A DNA stretch of 64,000 bases, taken from Lepidodermella squamata. Its lineage: Eukaryota > Gastrotricha. Shown piece after piece: positions 21,904 through 34,128 of this stretch. Within the stretch, counting starts at the first letter, position 1; each line of letters starts with the position of its first letter. Location: positions 744,001 through 808,000 of the forward strand of contig JBLDXI010000042.1 in NCBI GenBank assembly GCA_047495785.1, given 5' to 3'. The translations under genes were made by a program, and so were the position numbers. Below the pieces are notes generated by a model that saw nothing but the letters and a program-made list of their open reading frames with translations, was not told the origin of the DNA and made no database searches.

Positions 21904-24900
21904 ATGAGAAGCATTATTTTACTACTAGTCGTGATTTCGCTTACGTTCAACGGCCAAGCCTCAGGCCAGGTGTTCAAGCGATGCTTTCAGGTTACCAACA
22001 ACGCATTCACGTCTTGCCGAGATAACAACCCTACCTGTGATCTTATCACCGAGTATCAGGTATTTTTATATTGAACATCATTAAATGATGTTTTCAGTTT
22101 TCATTTTTTCGAATAATTTCAAAAATTATTAACACTTTTTGGACTGTAATGAACTAAAATTGCTTTAAAATTTGTCATTATTATGCCTGTAGCGTGTAAG
22201 GTTTTTCCGATTTTTCCACTTGTAATTTTTCATTCACTTTTAATCAAATACAATTTTCATTTTTTCCAATCAAATTTCTGGAAATTCAAGAATATTTATC
22301 TTAAATGTTTCGTTTGCTTAGTGGGGTCCTCTGTTCCCAGATTTGACATCCTGCCGATCAGGGGTAAGAGATGTAAAATGTTGGCCTCGCTGGTGCTAAT
22401 TTCATCTCGGTAATAGAATGCTAAAATGTGCTACAAATACGGCGCTCTAACAACAAGGTGTAATCCCGGCCTTGGCAACTGCAAATTAACCGGCGAACCA
22501 GCTGCTGACAGAGAAATCGAGGTGAATTTACAGTTCCATGATCAATATTATTCTCATTTCCTTCAATTCCAGCTCAATTGGTACAAAAATAACACGTTAA
22601 AAGACAGCTTGACGGCTTGCAATAACGCGAGATCGATATTCGCTGTAAAGTCACAGTTCAACATTTTTTAATGCTCTGTATTCATTTATGTTTAGAACCA
22701 ACCTTTCAGAAGATGCACGGACAACGGAGTCGTGAAAACATGTGTTCCAGCCAATTTCACCTGTCCTGAGAACTGGGTTAGGGACGAATAAACTTAATAG
22801 ACCACGAAGCTAGTTTTTATGATAGAGTTGGATTTTTTATTATATTATTTCCAGCTCGCATCAAGCGGCACTCCTTATGGCAATCTTAGCCTCTGCGTCT
22901 CTGGAACTTCACGTATTTTTCATACTTTGAATTATTAAATGAACATGTATTTTGCCTAATGGAAACAGTTCGAGTTCCAGACAGCGAGAAACCGCATGTT
23001 AGGTGCTTCAGCTCATCGAACGGAAGCTTCATCGATTGCCGCCTCGAAACGACTGGTTGCCAGGCTGGGGTTGAAATTCGGGAATTTTCATCGGCCACGT
23101 TTAGCAACAGAGAAGGCTGTTTAAAAGGGGTAAAATATAGTTTGAATGAAACTTCGACTACTTGTATGATTTTTACCCAATCAGAGAGCTGTCCGATGTG
23201 ACACAAGCAGGGGCAAGCAGTGCTATGGGGCTTTCCCAAGTGGTACGCGGGTAAGTTAGGCGTCGCACTATATTATATGAATTCGCAACGAGATATTATC
23301 ATGACAGGTTAAAGTCTATGGAAACTCGTCGTCATTCAAAGATAATCACGACGCCTGCAAAATGGAGGCCACGGAAAATACGGTATTTGTTTGACATTGC
23401 CAACTGTTCAATATTGTTAACTATATTAAAAGTCACATTGTCTTTTCTGTAAATATTCTCTTATTTTTTCAATAAGGGGGGAGGGGCGATGGTAGAATTT
23501 GAATGTATCTGATTTTTACTATGATTCATGAATAATTTTAGATAGTAGCGTGATCACAGATGACAAAACCTAAATTATTACCGCAATTGTCTGTATAAAG
23601 GCGGCGGCGATTAATTTGTTAAAAAAATGCGGCGATTTTTCAGGGCCTTATTTGTCCCAAGTTTTGAGTTTATAAGGCAACAAGGTATTTCACCCTGTTT
23701 TCTCCGATTTGGATGTATAATTAATGATTTAGGCGAGACGGCCTTTTGATCTGATTGATTTTGATTTACCCTGAGGCAATCTAAAAACTGGAAATCTCGG
23801 ATGCCACTGAACTAAGATCTTTCCGCCATATTTAATAAAAATTCGCATTTGTCGCGCGGTAGCGTCAGAGGGACGGAGGGACGGTAGTGTCAAATTCGCT
23901 CAATTTTTTAATTTTAAATCGTGTTGTCATTCATAGTGTTTTATCGGTGTCAATGATTTGATTTTTTTATTTAGTTCCGTAAAAGGGGGGTTTTCATTGA
24001 GGGAGTTCCGAGATGTAATCCGTAAATCAACAACCTTAAAGATTCTACTTCATGCACTGCTTAAGACGTGCGGCGATTAAAAGCGGGCGACCTTTGTTAA
24101 CGCTCGAAACTACAAGGCTGAAATTACTAAACTGACCTTTAATACATTTTTCCTAGCTCAAGCTTTGCACATATGACCTCCTCATGGCGGCGAAATGCGT
24201 TCCAGTAGCTGATTCCTGCCCTCAAAACTGGGTAAGCCCGAAATTGAAGAATAATGCTTTATATCAGCTATATTGCATGGTCAGGCATCAACATCGATGT
24301 TCACAAGCGCTGAGCTGTGTGATAGACGTGAGTTAATATCACTTTCCTAACTTGCTTGAAAACGGATTGATTTTCTTCGCAGAGACTCCTTTCGGGCTAC
24401 CGCTTGAGACAGTTTACCTGCCTCTCAGCCAAGAATTCGGTACGAGTGACATAAGTGGAAATGGTATCAACGGCAGTTACTCTGGCTCATCTTCGTCATT
24501 CGACAGCGGTCCGTACAGCAGCTCAGCGATTTTAATCAACTCAACCGCTGGATCCGTGCTTTTGGACAGCAGCTTGCTCAATGTCGACAATTCATCGTTC
24601 ACAATTGCTCAATACGTATTCTGTCCTTTGGGTTCAAGCGGCAAACAAAGAATTTTCGAGTTCTACGACGAAAAGGATCGCACCAGCATTGATATCGATA
24701 GAGCTAATGACCTTCTGCGAGTAAGCCCAGGTACGTTTTACATTGACTAACATGTTTTATCGCTCTTCTCTGCCGATATTTTTCATACATTCTGACCTTC
24801 TGGTATTTATTACTGCAAAAATTGAAAAAGTATTAAAAGTAATTGAATTCATGGGAAAAAGTAAAATATTCAACTGTGGGGGTGGGTGATTCCATCTTTC

Positions 24901-26078
24901 GCCTGCCTTCGCCCTCTGCAAAACCGGAAACGGTATAGACGCACAAGTCGAATGAGAGGATAAATAAAAACATTATTATTATGAAATTGAAATAAAATCA
25001 AATAATTTAGATTGTCTATATACTTTTACTTCATAGATCAGAATGCAGGCGTTGATTTGGAGGGTGTCGTGCCTAATGTGGATCCGAATTGGTCCTTCAT
25101 CGCTTTATCTTACAACCGCGATACCGAGAAGTTGCTAATCGTTCATGATAACTATGTCCTCGAAGAATCAGTAACTCCTAATACGAGGCCGGTGGTTAGC
25201 ATGAAAATAAGACTCGGTGGAGATTTGGCCGGAAACAACGCGTTCAATGGCAGGCTGGCATGTTTTTCGCTCCACAAACACGCGATGTCCCTCGACCAAA
25301 TGTGGATTCTTCGCAAGAAGTGCTTTCAAATACAGCTCGGAATGGTTGTCACTATGGACGTGATAAGATCGCGATTGACCAGCTTCGTCGGTAGTTGGCC
25401 GCTGGTTTCCGATCTGAACGATCGCATCGACCTCAGAGCTGATTTTACGACTCCAAATGCAGCTCTCCGACAAGTCGCGGGGCCCTTTGGCCGGCCTAAC
25501 ACGGCTTTCTATTACAACTCAACCGATCCTATCGCCGTGAGTGCCGGAAAGATCGCGCTTAATGGCGACTTCACGATGCTTTTGTTCGTTGCTTCGGCTA
25601 AGCAGAAAGGCACAATCCTGGAATTTGCTCCCGATGAGACGAACACAGGATTCAGACTTATGGCCGATGTCAATCAAACCTTCACGCTCAGGCCGTATGG
25701 GTCAGCTGAATTAACAATTCGATGCTCTGGACCGAATGGAGTCGCATGGCATCATCTCAAGATTCTTTACGACCAAGATGAAGGAACGTTCTTCACGTGT
25801 ACAACGCGAGGTGGAGCCCAGGATATTACACTCCCCGCTCCGTTCACCATGTCAGGGTCATTCCACTTGGCAGGGTATGTATCCACTTGACGAATCAACA
25901 ACATGTTATCTAGTAAATGATTGTTGACAGATCTTGGGCTACCCCTGTCGAGCCGCTCATGGGAAGCATGGCTTGCCTGAACATTATCCGGGGTGCTCTC
26001 AATTATGCAGATTCTCCTGAAAAACAGCGAGTTTTAGAAATTTATTGTGCTGCCTTTGCGATTCCCGAATTGCTGTGA
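21904..26078 (+). CDS. Secreted protein with Cys-rich modules and two LamG-like domains
   Basis: Thirteen exons: 21904-22059, 22417-22521, 22573-22644, 22696-22776, 22855-22912, 22969-23129, 23185-23250, 23308-23382, 24157-24231, 24285-24327, 24383-24730, 25037-25874 and 25931-26078. They sum to 2226 nt (741 residues) with all phases consistent. It has a signal peptide (MRSIILLLVVISLTFNGQAS), then Cys modules ending in CPENW or CPQNW. A first LamG-like domain begins TPFGLPLETVYLPLSQEF. A second follows (GSWPLVSDLNDR...FYYNSTDPIAV). The C-terminus is CAAFAIPELL. No transmembrane segment is seen, so it is probably secreted. Relatives are at 16010 (Cys part only), 50295 (full) and 17730 (LamG plus channel). 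Its binding partner is unknown. Confidence 0.8.
23383..24156. other. Large intron with GCGGCGA-rich repeat-like sequence
   Basis: This 774-bp intron of the preceding gene contains GGCGGCGATTAA-type words similar to those of the MITE at 1235-1676. No gene is seen. Confidence 0.4.
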
Positions 26079-26301
26079 AAACGGATATCATCATTTTTGA
26101 ATTTTGAAATCTTCCTAAAATGATTTGTTCACTGATGTGAGCATGAAGTGTTGCTAGTTTAAATATTAAGGTATAGGGCTGATATGGCATTTAACGCTGG
26201 TTGCCGATTTATCGAATAAATGTTACAGCTTAAAACTTGATTATTTGCGAAATAACTGCTGTTTTTTCTTTTTGATGAGCTTCAGTTGAGAGAGTTATAT
26301 T

Positions 26302-26358
26302 GGGTGTTGCTATCGGCACATAATATTATGTGCCTCTTATTGGCTATTTGCACATACA
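26302..26358. repeat. Solo terminus of the GGCACATAATTATGTGCC repeat family
   Basis: GGGTGTTGCTATCGGCACAT and the following palindromic ATTATGTGCC...GGCTATTTGCACATA match the terminal repeats of the MITE at 37982-38389. Only one end is present. Confidence 0.65.
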
Positions 26359-26656
26359 TAAGAGCGCCATACAACTAATTCTTGGCCTCGTGAGCGTTGC
26401 TCTGAAATTTAAAAAATTTTCGCTAATAATGAAAATGTCAGTGCACAATTTACTTTGCGTAAAATACCTTGCAATCGTGGAATACTGTAATTTCAGTTTA
26501 AAAAATTAGGCTGGTCTTGACGTACCAGAAAATTTTAATTCATTACCAATGTTGGTAGAGAGATAACCGGGCGCGAAACCTACGAATTGGCGTAAAAGAC
26601 GAGGGGTAGTCCAGGCTATTCGGAAGGCCTGTTCGCGAGTGTCCGTCTTCGGCTTG

Positions 26657-26812
26657 GTCTTCGAGCCTAAAACACAGCTTAGCAAGAAAGTCGAAAAGAA
26701 AATCATTGCTGGTGTGAACTTCATTCAGTTTCTTGATCTAGTTATGCTTTTACTATCGCTGGCGGGGTTTGCTGGTTTGATTTGGTACTTTTTAGTAACG
26801 ATCAATAAGTGA
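26657..26812 (+). pseudogene. Relic last exon (M3-M4 loop and M4) of a second Cys-loop channel
   Basis: Reads VFEPKTQLSKKVEKKIIAGV, then FIQFLDLVMLLLSLAGFAGL and IWYFLVTINK, then TGA. It aligns without gaps over 51 codons to the C-terminus of the channel fusion at 17730-19751 (about two thirds identical by eye), and the sequence after the stop (GAGA...TTTGCAAAT) is also similar. No ligand-binding domain, M1 or M2 is found upstream, so the rest of the gene is deleted. It sits directly behind a Cys-rich/LamG gene. Confidence 0.8.
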
Positions 26813-27059
26813 CAAGAGAGCTTCTTTATTTGCAAATATATCACAACTTCGAGACCATTTCATTAATCGATGCTGAAGTGAATAATAAATTAATTATTAT
26901 AAATAATAAGTCATTATTAAATTAATATTAAATAGCCTCTTCGTTGCTTGAAAACTACGACAGGTAACCGAGGTATATCAAGCTGTGCTTTTTTTATTTA
27001 CCGAGTATTTTCAGCAATAATCAAAGATTAAGGCCTGTGAGTGAATGGGTGAGCGAATG

Positions 27060-27409
27060 ATATCAGCCGTCGATGTTTTTTCGCGTGATCATCGCTACCT
27101 TGTGATCAACGGCATAACACTATGCAAATAAGCAACCTTGATATCGTTAGCGACGCTGAATAACTCGGATTTATGTTTGTTTACATCAAGGCGACGACTG
27201 ACAAGTAAAAAGCGGAAATTTTTACGTGTATGAAGAGGCGAAACGAAAGACATTTTACTTGTCTCCTCTCAGTTTGAAACGGACGTAAACAAGCCTAAAT
27301 CCGAGTTATTCAACGTCGCTAACGATATCAAGGTTGCTTATTTGCATAGTGTTATGCCGTTGATCACAAGGTAGCGATGATCACGCGAAAAAACATCGAC
27401 AGCTGATAT
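27060..27409. mobile_element. 350-bp foldback MITE
   Basis: Long inverted repeat of about 115-125 bp per arm. The ends are ATATCAGCCGTCGATGTTTT on the left and the inverted ATATCAGCTGTCGATGTTTT on the right, separated by about 100 bp. No coding region. A TA or ATAT target duplication is possible but cannot be told from the palindromic end. Confidence 0.85.
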
Positions 27410-27484
27410 CTCAGTTGCCGCCAAGTAAGCTCAACGGCCATACTAATTCGTAACAATCATTCTTTACTTATGTATTCCACCGTG

Positions 27485-30423
27485 CATAGAGAACGGAGTG
27501 ATCAGAGTGTTAACTCTCGCAGAAAAATGAAGCCTAAATTAAATATAAAATTCCTCCTTAAAAATTGCAAAAAACTTGATTAAATGTTTTATTCTTTTTC
27601 ACCATGCATGTTTACATGTAAATTTCTCGTTTTTTACACGAATTTTACATCCAATAGCGGTGAGTAAGTTTTTTCGAGAATGGTATCATTGGAATGAACG
27701 TTTCTTGCGCTATCAGGCTGAATTCGCAGTTTTTCTTGGAAAGTTGTTACGCGGTTTGGCCACTCTGTTAATTACGCGGCATTTTTCGGCCTTTAATGGA
27801 CTCTGAGAGCGGTTCAACGGAGCAAAGGAAGTTTGTTGTTTCTGCTGAATCGTTGAAAAAATTTCGGACCCTGTCACTAAACGCCGGATATGACTTGATC
27901 GACACCTGGTGCTTTCCTTACCCAGCAGTTAGAAATCCCGGAAACAGGTTTCGAGCGCTGTGGAGAGCCGAAAAAGTTCACAAAGACGTCATCAAGCGAA
28001 AAGCCTACGCGCTGACGCAGACCTTTGAGATAGCCTTCGATATTGACAGCAAGAAACTGCATGATATGCTGTTGTCGGCTACAAATAGCGCCGAGCAATC
28101 AAGCTCTGCAGAAGTTGACAGTGATTCGACTAATTCAACTCCATCTACTCCATCAACAGAATTAATCGCCCAGCCAGATTTAGCAAGCAAATCGATTAAT
28201 ATACCAAGCACGAGCTCGCCATCGCCGATAGTGTCTTCGAATCCTCAAGTTATTGTCGTTTTGACCCCGATCGTCCGTTACGATGGAGCCCTCAGTCGGC
28301 TTTCGCCTTCCGAGAATCCGTCTATGAACACCCCGATACCGGCTCGAAAAAGAGGTCGCCCTGGTGATACGATTGACGAAGTGCGTAGTAAATTGATAAC
28401 ACTGCAACAAAGGGAAAGAAGAAAGGCTTGCCCAAAAGCTAAACGCATCAAGAAAACGCCGGCCCCGAAGCTACCAGAGCGAGGATTACGCGTCTTTGAA
28501 AACGCTCTCTTAAATTCAACGCGCAAGCCCAAAGGTCGACGTTATAATACTGAATCGCAGGAGTTTTTCGTGGCAATGGCTTTGTGTGGGCGAGCTACAT
28601 TTTCCATTCTTCGAGAACTGTTCGGTGATAACATACCTTGCCGGGGCACTGTTTTCAATTGGCTGCAGCGCATACCAGTCGAACCTGGCAGTGTGTCTTT
28701 TGTAATAATGAAACATGTAAGTATTCTCTAGCTTGAACCAAGCCGTCCCACTGACTCGTTTTCTGCCTATTCAGTTTGTGGAAATAGATCCGCAGAGTGC
28801 GACCGATTGCGTTATTCAAGTGGATGAGATGTCATCACGGAAGGCTATGTTTTATGTTGGCAAGCTGGATGTCATGTTAGGTCGGCCGAATGGAGGGAAG
28901 CTATTTTCCTTAGAAGCTGCGGTGGTTGCGCAACCAATCTCACCCAGCCGCAAATCTTGGCAGGCATTCAGAATTCAATAATTTATCGAATCAATAAGGC
29001 ACGAACTTCGCATGTGAAAAGTGAGGGGTCGAATAGTACTTTCTCAGTGTGGAGTTGTTTGCCGAAGCCGAAGAAGATCCAGGCTGCTGATACTGATGAC
29101 CGAAAAATTGAAGAAGCCGTCTCAGCTATGATATCGAATGCTGAAAAGCAGCGAGACGAGTCGGCATGCGAAAACTTACGTACAAGGCTGCAGTCACCTG
29201 TTCTGACTATGCGAGAAGCGAATGACTCATATACAGCTGGATACTTGTCTTCGAGGGTTTTGGAGGATTTGGAAACGGATTGTCATGGCTGTATTAAAAG
29301 TGTGACTGGTGATGGATCAGACGTATCAATGCTTATGATTGAACTAAAATCATACGATCCTGATCGACAGCTTCTTACAGTGCCATCTCGAGCAGTCTAC
29401 TTGCTAACTTCGAGAGCCTTCAAAATTTTCGAAATTTACAAGTCCTACATTTTGAGACACCCAAAGCCTGCAGCTGTTGCTGCTGCCCTGATTTTGAGGG
29501 AAGTTGTTGACGACCAAAGAATACGTTTTTGCGCGACGCACCACAGCTGCGTGGCCAATTTACTTGCGATGCGAGCATCGAGAATGTTGGTTCGATATCA
29601 TACCAAAGTTGATTTTCAAGTCGAAAAACAGCCGACAAGCCGAAGAAAGGCGCCGCAATTTCAAGGGAAATAGTGAGCAGAAAATATTTTTTGTTGGTTC
29701 AGTTGTTCGAACTGCATTTGTTATGTTTCCTTCCCTTCGAATTTTTACAGTGGTCGGTAAAAAATAAATGAGAGTTTCCTGTAGCATTTGGTATTTGGTT
29801 ATTTGCGTTCGGCAGCGTAAGATTATAGCTTTTTCTTGAAGCTTTGATCACGAAATTCGATCCTTTGTTCGCAGGTAAGAATATAACTTTCATGATATGC
29901 AGAGATAAAAGGAGGCGAGTGAATAATAAGAAATAATAAGAAATGAATAGTTTTCGGGAAGCAATAAATGCGCACTATTTTGGTTCCCAACATCGCTTGA
30001 TGAAGATGTTGATATCAAAAGAAGCGCCAGAAGCTGATCTATCTTTTTGATACATTTGCGACCTTGTGTCATGCCCAGTCACAAAAAAATGTGACCTAAT
30101 AGTGACATATTCCGTTGAAAATAATTGGGAAACTTTAACACCTTATAGCAGACGGACCGTAATTTTCCAAGAAAACTGATCGATATTGTTTTAAAGGAAA
30201 TTTGAAGGTGAGCAGACACGGTACTGTTTTGGAAAAATTTATCAACCGCTATTATTTTGAAATGGCCCGGGAAAGTGAGCATTTTATGTAAAAAATGCAT
30301 GTAAAACAAACTTCAAATCCATGAAAAAATCCTCCTAAATGCCAATTTTCCCTATTTTTGCTTTTGAATTCAAACTTCATGTTTTTACTATGAGTTAGCA
30401 CTCTGATCACTCCGTTCTCTATG
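27485..30423 (+). mobile_element. P-superfamily DNA transposon with 8-bp target duplication
   Basis: Terminal inverted repeats of 32 bp (starting CATAGAGAACGGAGTGATCA, one mismatch between ends) delimit a 2939-bp element. It is flanked on both sides by the identical octamer CCACCGTG (27477-27484 and 30424-30431). Eight-base duplications and CAT-starting termini are typical of P elements, and the interior encodes a P-like transposase. Confidence 0.9.
27796..29673 (+). pseudogene. P-element-like transposase, internally deleted
   Basis: Exon 27796-28716 joins 28775-28981 (58-bp intron, phase 0). The second exon carries a DE-type catalytic start (CVIQVDEMSSRKAMFYVGKL). The frame then breaks, and a different frame (about 28957-29673) continues with the C-terminal P/THAP9-type region (SYTAGYLSSRVLEDLETDCH and the later LLTVPSRAVYLLTSRAFKIF). 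The central part of the RNase H-like domain is much shorter than in P transposases, so a deletion with frameshift near 28960 is likely. No THAP zinc finger is seen at the N-terminus. Probably inactive. Confidence 0.75.
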
Positions 30424-30601
30424 CCACCGTGTCTGTTAGAGCCTTAGAATCGAATGGTAAGTTTCCTTCGCACGCTTATCTCTCTTTTCCCACTCAAAAT
30501 ATGCCGTCTTAGGTGACGGAGCCGCCGCGCAATCTGACAATAAGCAAGCGACCCATTCAACAAACGTTAAATGCATACGTCTCATATGCCGGGTTGGTAA
30601 G

Positions 30602-31445
30602 GGGCCACACCGATTCTCGTGGTGTTACGCAGTGGTGCGCAGCGAGCGCGCGCAGGCGCACACAGCGGCGCTGTGGTGTTCCTAGTACTCACGCATTTGG
30701 CTATCTTAGCCCGCTCGGGAGCCAGATCGGGCGCACCCGCTTTTCGAGTTAACGCGAGTGAGCGTGCGCGGGCACCAATCAGAGTTTCGTCCAGCGCCGC
30801 TTGCGCAATCAGAGAGTAAAAGTCGACTCGGGTGAGCGCGCGCAGAGTCTACATTTTTAAATAATTTGGGCCGCGCGCGCTAATGTCAAACGGCTACTGT
30901 CAAAAAGTGTGGCGGTTTTATTACCAAAATAAAATTCAGGCAATGCTCTATCGAATAGATATAGGCTCCCGTATGTAAAAATTAAACGAAAATGTTTAAA
31001 CGCTGGCTCCAAAATTGTCGAATTAAATGCGCGCGCTCTTCAAAACCGCGAGGAAACAAACGTCATTTCGTCCAATTTTTATGCATCAGAGCCCAATATA
31101 TAATCGATAGAGAATTTTTTGAATTTTATTTTGGTGGTGAAACCGCCTCAATATTTGAAAATATCCCTTTGACAACAGTGCGCGCCGCTCGAAGTTTTTA
31201 AAAATTTAGACTTGCCGCGCGCGCACATAGTCCAATCAACTTCCACTTGCGCAACACATCACAGATGCTAGTCGCCCGCGCGCGCTTGCCCGCGTTAACG
31301 CTAAATGCGGGTGCGCCCGATCCGACTCCGGAGTAGGCTCTCGTAGCCAAATGCGTGAGTACTGGGAACTCCACAGCGCCGCTGTGCGCGTCCGCGCGCG
31401 CTCGCTGTGGACCACTGCGTAACACCACGAGAATCGGTGTGGCGC
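30602..31445. mobile_element. 840-bp near-palindromic foldback element
   Basis: The whole segment is an imperfect palindrome centred near 31020. The outer arms (GGCCACACCGATTCTCGTGG and its inverse) are G+C-rich with many CG and GCGC words. The inner arms (GGCGGTTTTATTACCAAAAT and its inverse) are A/T-rich. Pairing can be followed over about 400 bp on each side. The open frames inside are mirror products of the repeat. No clear target duplication. Confidence 0.8.
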
Positions 31446-32270
31446 CTAAAGTAAGTATAGCACCTCAATGCCTATATCTAGCCTTGTAACTATACTCCAT
31501 TGTAGCGGACTAAAAAGTACTTCTGCAAAATGAGAAAACATTAATTCGGCCATAGAAGAGGATGATAGATTGGCAACAAACTCGAAATGCAATTCATGTT
31601 TATGACAACACCCTGAATTACAAAATCACATTCCGTCCTACGTTAAGGATATTATTCTACAATCCATTTCTTCAAATACAAGAGTTTTTGGTGGTGGAAA
31701 GAAAGCGTCAGTGCTTTTCATGTTATGTATAGTCGCCGTAATTCAGCTGTTCGTATGCTCAAGAAAATGAAACATTTAGCCTGCGGTTTCGTCTATTTTG
31801 AGAGGTTTTGAAGCGCGTTATTTGTTGAAATTTGTTGAAAATGCGACATTTCCAACTGATTCGCCAACTCCAGTTTTGCAAAGTATAAATAAATCTAGAT
31901 AAAACCCGAAAAAATAGTTGCATGCCTATAGCGATTCCGTTTTTTTCAAGTGAAGGATTGCTAGTGATTAAATCATGGGTAGTTATCGCATAAGACTGAT
32001 TCTCAACTTTACGAAGGAAGCGAAACACGATTTTTTTATATGTCCTTTCATCTTTTTCCAATAATGTCCCTTTCTTTCCATCATTTTAAACAAAAATTAT
32101 ACTTGCCGCTATACGCTGCCACCGATCAAGGGTTTTTATTTACTTGGAGTCTAGATGTCATAGCTGATATCATTCGCTCACCCTTACTCTGGTCCCGTAG
32201 CATTAGCAGTGCCAGTTCATTATTTTATTTTTTATTCTTCACTTTGAGTATCAAACATATAACTACTATC
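31446..32270. other. Intergenic, no gene seen
   Basis: About 800 bp A/T-rich sequence between the foldback element and the small peptide gene. No recognisable coding, RNA or repeat feature. Confidence 0.45.
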
Positions 32271-32547
32271 ATGCGGACTAAAGTTATTCCTATGGTCGCA
32301 GTGTTATACTGCCTCGCTGTTGTGGCAAGTTGTTTCGATTACGACGATGGATCAGATTCTCCGGCACCGCTGAGTAAGTGATACCGCAATGACTATCAAC
32401 CGATTTTACTTCTTGAATTTTACACCATCATTAGATACTGCTTCAAACTCAACTAAAAATCCACTCGAGCCGGACACCCTTGAACACATGATAAACAAAG
32501 TCGTCCCATATATCACGAGTTTTATGAAAAAGTTCCGAATTTTCTAG
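32271..32547 (+). CDS. Small secreted peptide precursor
   Basis: Exons 32271-32373 and 32435-32547 (phase 1) give 71 residues. The N-terminus (MRTKVIPMVAVLYCLAVVAS) is a signal peptide. The middle is acidic and Ser/Asn-rich, and the C-terminus (HMINKVVPYITSFMKKFRIF) is basic and amphipathic, like a secreted bioactive or membrane-active peptide. No family is recognised. Exon 1 could instead join the exon at 33444 in the same phase. Confidence 0.55.
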
Positions 32548-33443
32548 CGGTGGTATGGGCATTTCGGTAGCAGGCCGGTCTTCGTACTCTGTGTTGAAGT
32601 CTTATTGTAATCTGTGCTAATCTACACTATATGCTTCAATTATTCAAATAAATGTGTTCCTTGGTGGTGGTAAGAAATCGATCGAGCAAGCAATAAGCCG
32701 TAGAATAAGACACTCTCTAAAACTATAAATCCTTAAAATGTCGATAAAGTTCCTTAGGAAGTTGACTCGACATATTACTTGCACGCTTCAAAAACAGGAT
32801 GTAATCTAAGAGTTAGAACGTTCGGAAGAAATGGGTGGAAAGCCCCTGAAAATAACCACATGGGTTACGAAGGACGCTTTCATCATAAAATCGAAAATTA
32901 CCCCCTAGTTTGAGTATCCCACTCCGCGCACTGCCATCCTATTTTCACGCTTTTTGAGGGCTAAAGATTGAAGATGCAATATATCCCGAGCTGCTATTGG
33001 AACTCATTTCGGAAGAAATATCATTTTCAAAATTGCCACAGCTCAGTATTGGGACAAAGGGATTGTTAGGATCTCAAAGGTAATGCTGATTATACATCTT
33101 ACTCTCAGGCGTGCTGCTCTTTTCCTGTCTCCTGAAAAATTAACTCGACTTGTACTTATAGTCGATCATTAATCGATAAGGAAATCGAAAAATCTCACTC
33201 AGAAAGGAAGGAAAAATCTCCTAAGTTCGTTCAAGGTATCAAAACATTGGTTGGGTCTATTTCACCCATTTTTGTATATTTACGATGAGAACTTAAGAAC
33301 AAGTAGTTTTCGTGTTCGTGTCTTGAAGCTATCATATTCATTCTAAATTAATTCATGCCATAATAGCTGCAATTACCGTTGAGACAACTGAGTTGCCGCA
33401 GTGTAAGTGATAATCCTATTCTTTTTTCCAACATTGCCGTCAG

Positions 33444-33679
33444 AACAAGTGAGCCATACCGAGGAAGTGGCACACAGGTGTTACAAAGAACCAAACTGGA
33501 GCTCTGATAATACTACCCTGGAAGAGTGCAAGGAATTTTGCTTACTTTTCAAATCGTGTATTGCCCTCAGCTACTCCGACAATACGTGCTCGTACTACAT
33601 CAAGTGCCTCTTCACACACCACGCCGCACAACTTCATGGCTGTGTTCATTCGCATGTCCAATTATCAAGCTCAGAATAA
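33444..33679 (+). CDS. PAN/apple-like Cys-rich exon (partial gene)
   Basis: After the acceptor TTGCCGTCAG the frame encodes CYKEPNWSSDNTTLEECKEF, then CLLFKSCIALSYSDNTCSYY, and ends with TAA at 33677. The spacing CY..P, T..EC...C, C.A.SY...C is that of a short PAN/apple module, an extracellular protein- or glycan-binding fold. The acceptor phase (1) fits exon 1 of the peptide gene at 32271 but gives a stop with the nearest upstream open stretch, so an alternative 3' exon of that gene is the simplest model. Confidence 0.5.
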
Positions 33680-34128
33680 AGCAGCCGATCAATGCTTTGG
33701 TGACGATGGCATCACTGGCCGTGTCAACTATGGTATGGATGGCAGATGGCGGTCGGTACAAGGCGCATGAAGTGATACCAGGAAATTCGGTGATACCAGG
33801 TTGAGGGTAGTACAGGGGTTACCGGAAAACACCAGACCCAGTAGTACCCCAATCAAAGTTCTTTCGCAGGGTAGGAGCATGTGTTTTTCTAAATATGAGT
33901 GAAGCACATGTTATTTTCAGACTACCTATTTGCTATCATCAGCTAAGCTCGCTTTGCTAGTCATTAAGTACTAGTGTTGGAAACGTTGCGCTCAATTTCC
34001 TTTTTATAGCATTATTCGCGTCATTTTGTGATCTTACTCAGCTTTCATTCCCTCGATTCTTGACCAGCTTGCTTGCGCACAAATTAATCCCATACCTTAT
34101 TTTAACGTTTGATTTGAAATAAAAGTAT

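Noticed and set aside
26506-26724. Minus-strand open frame with signal-like start opposite the channel relic
   Set aside because: It is antisense to the recognisable M4 exon and has no homology; treated as a shadow.
30513-31428. Arg-rich open frames in the 30.6-31.4 kb region
   Set aside because: The same protein appears mirrored from both arms of the palindrome, so they are repeat by-products.
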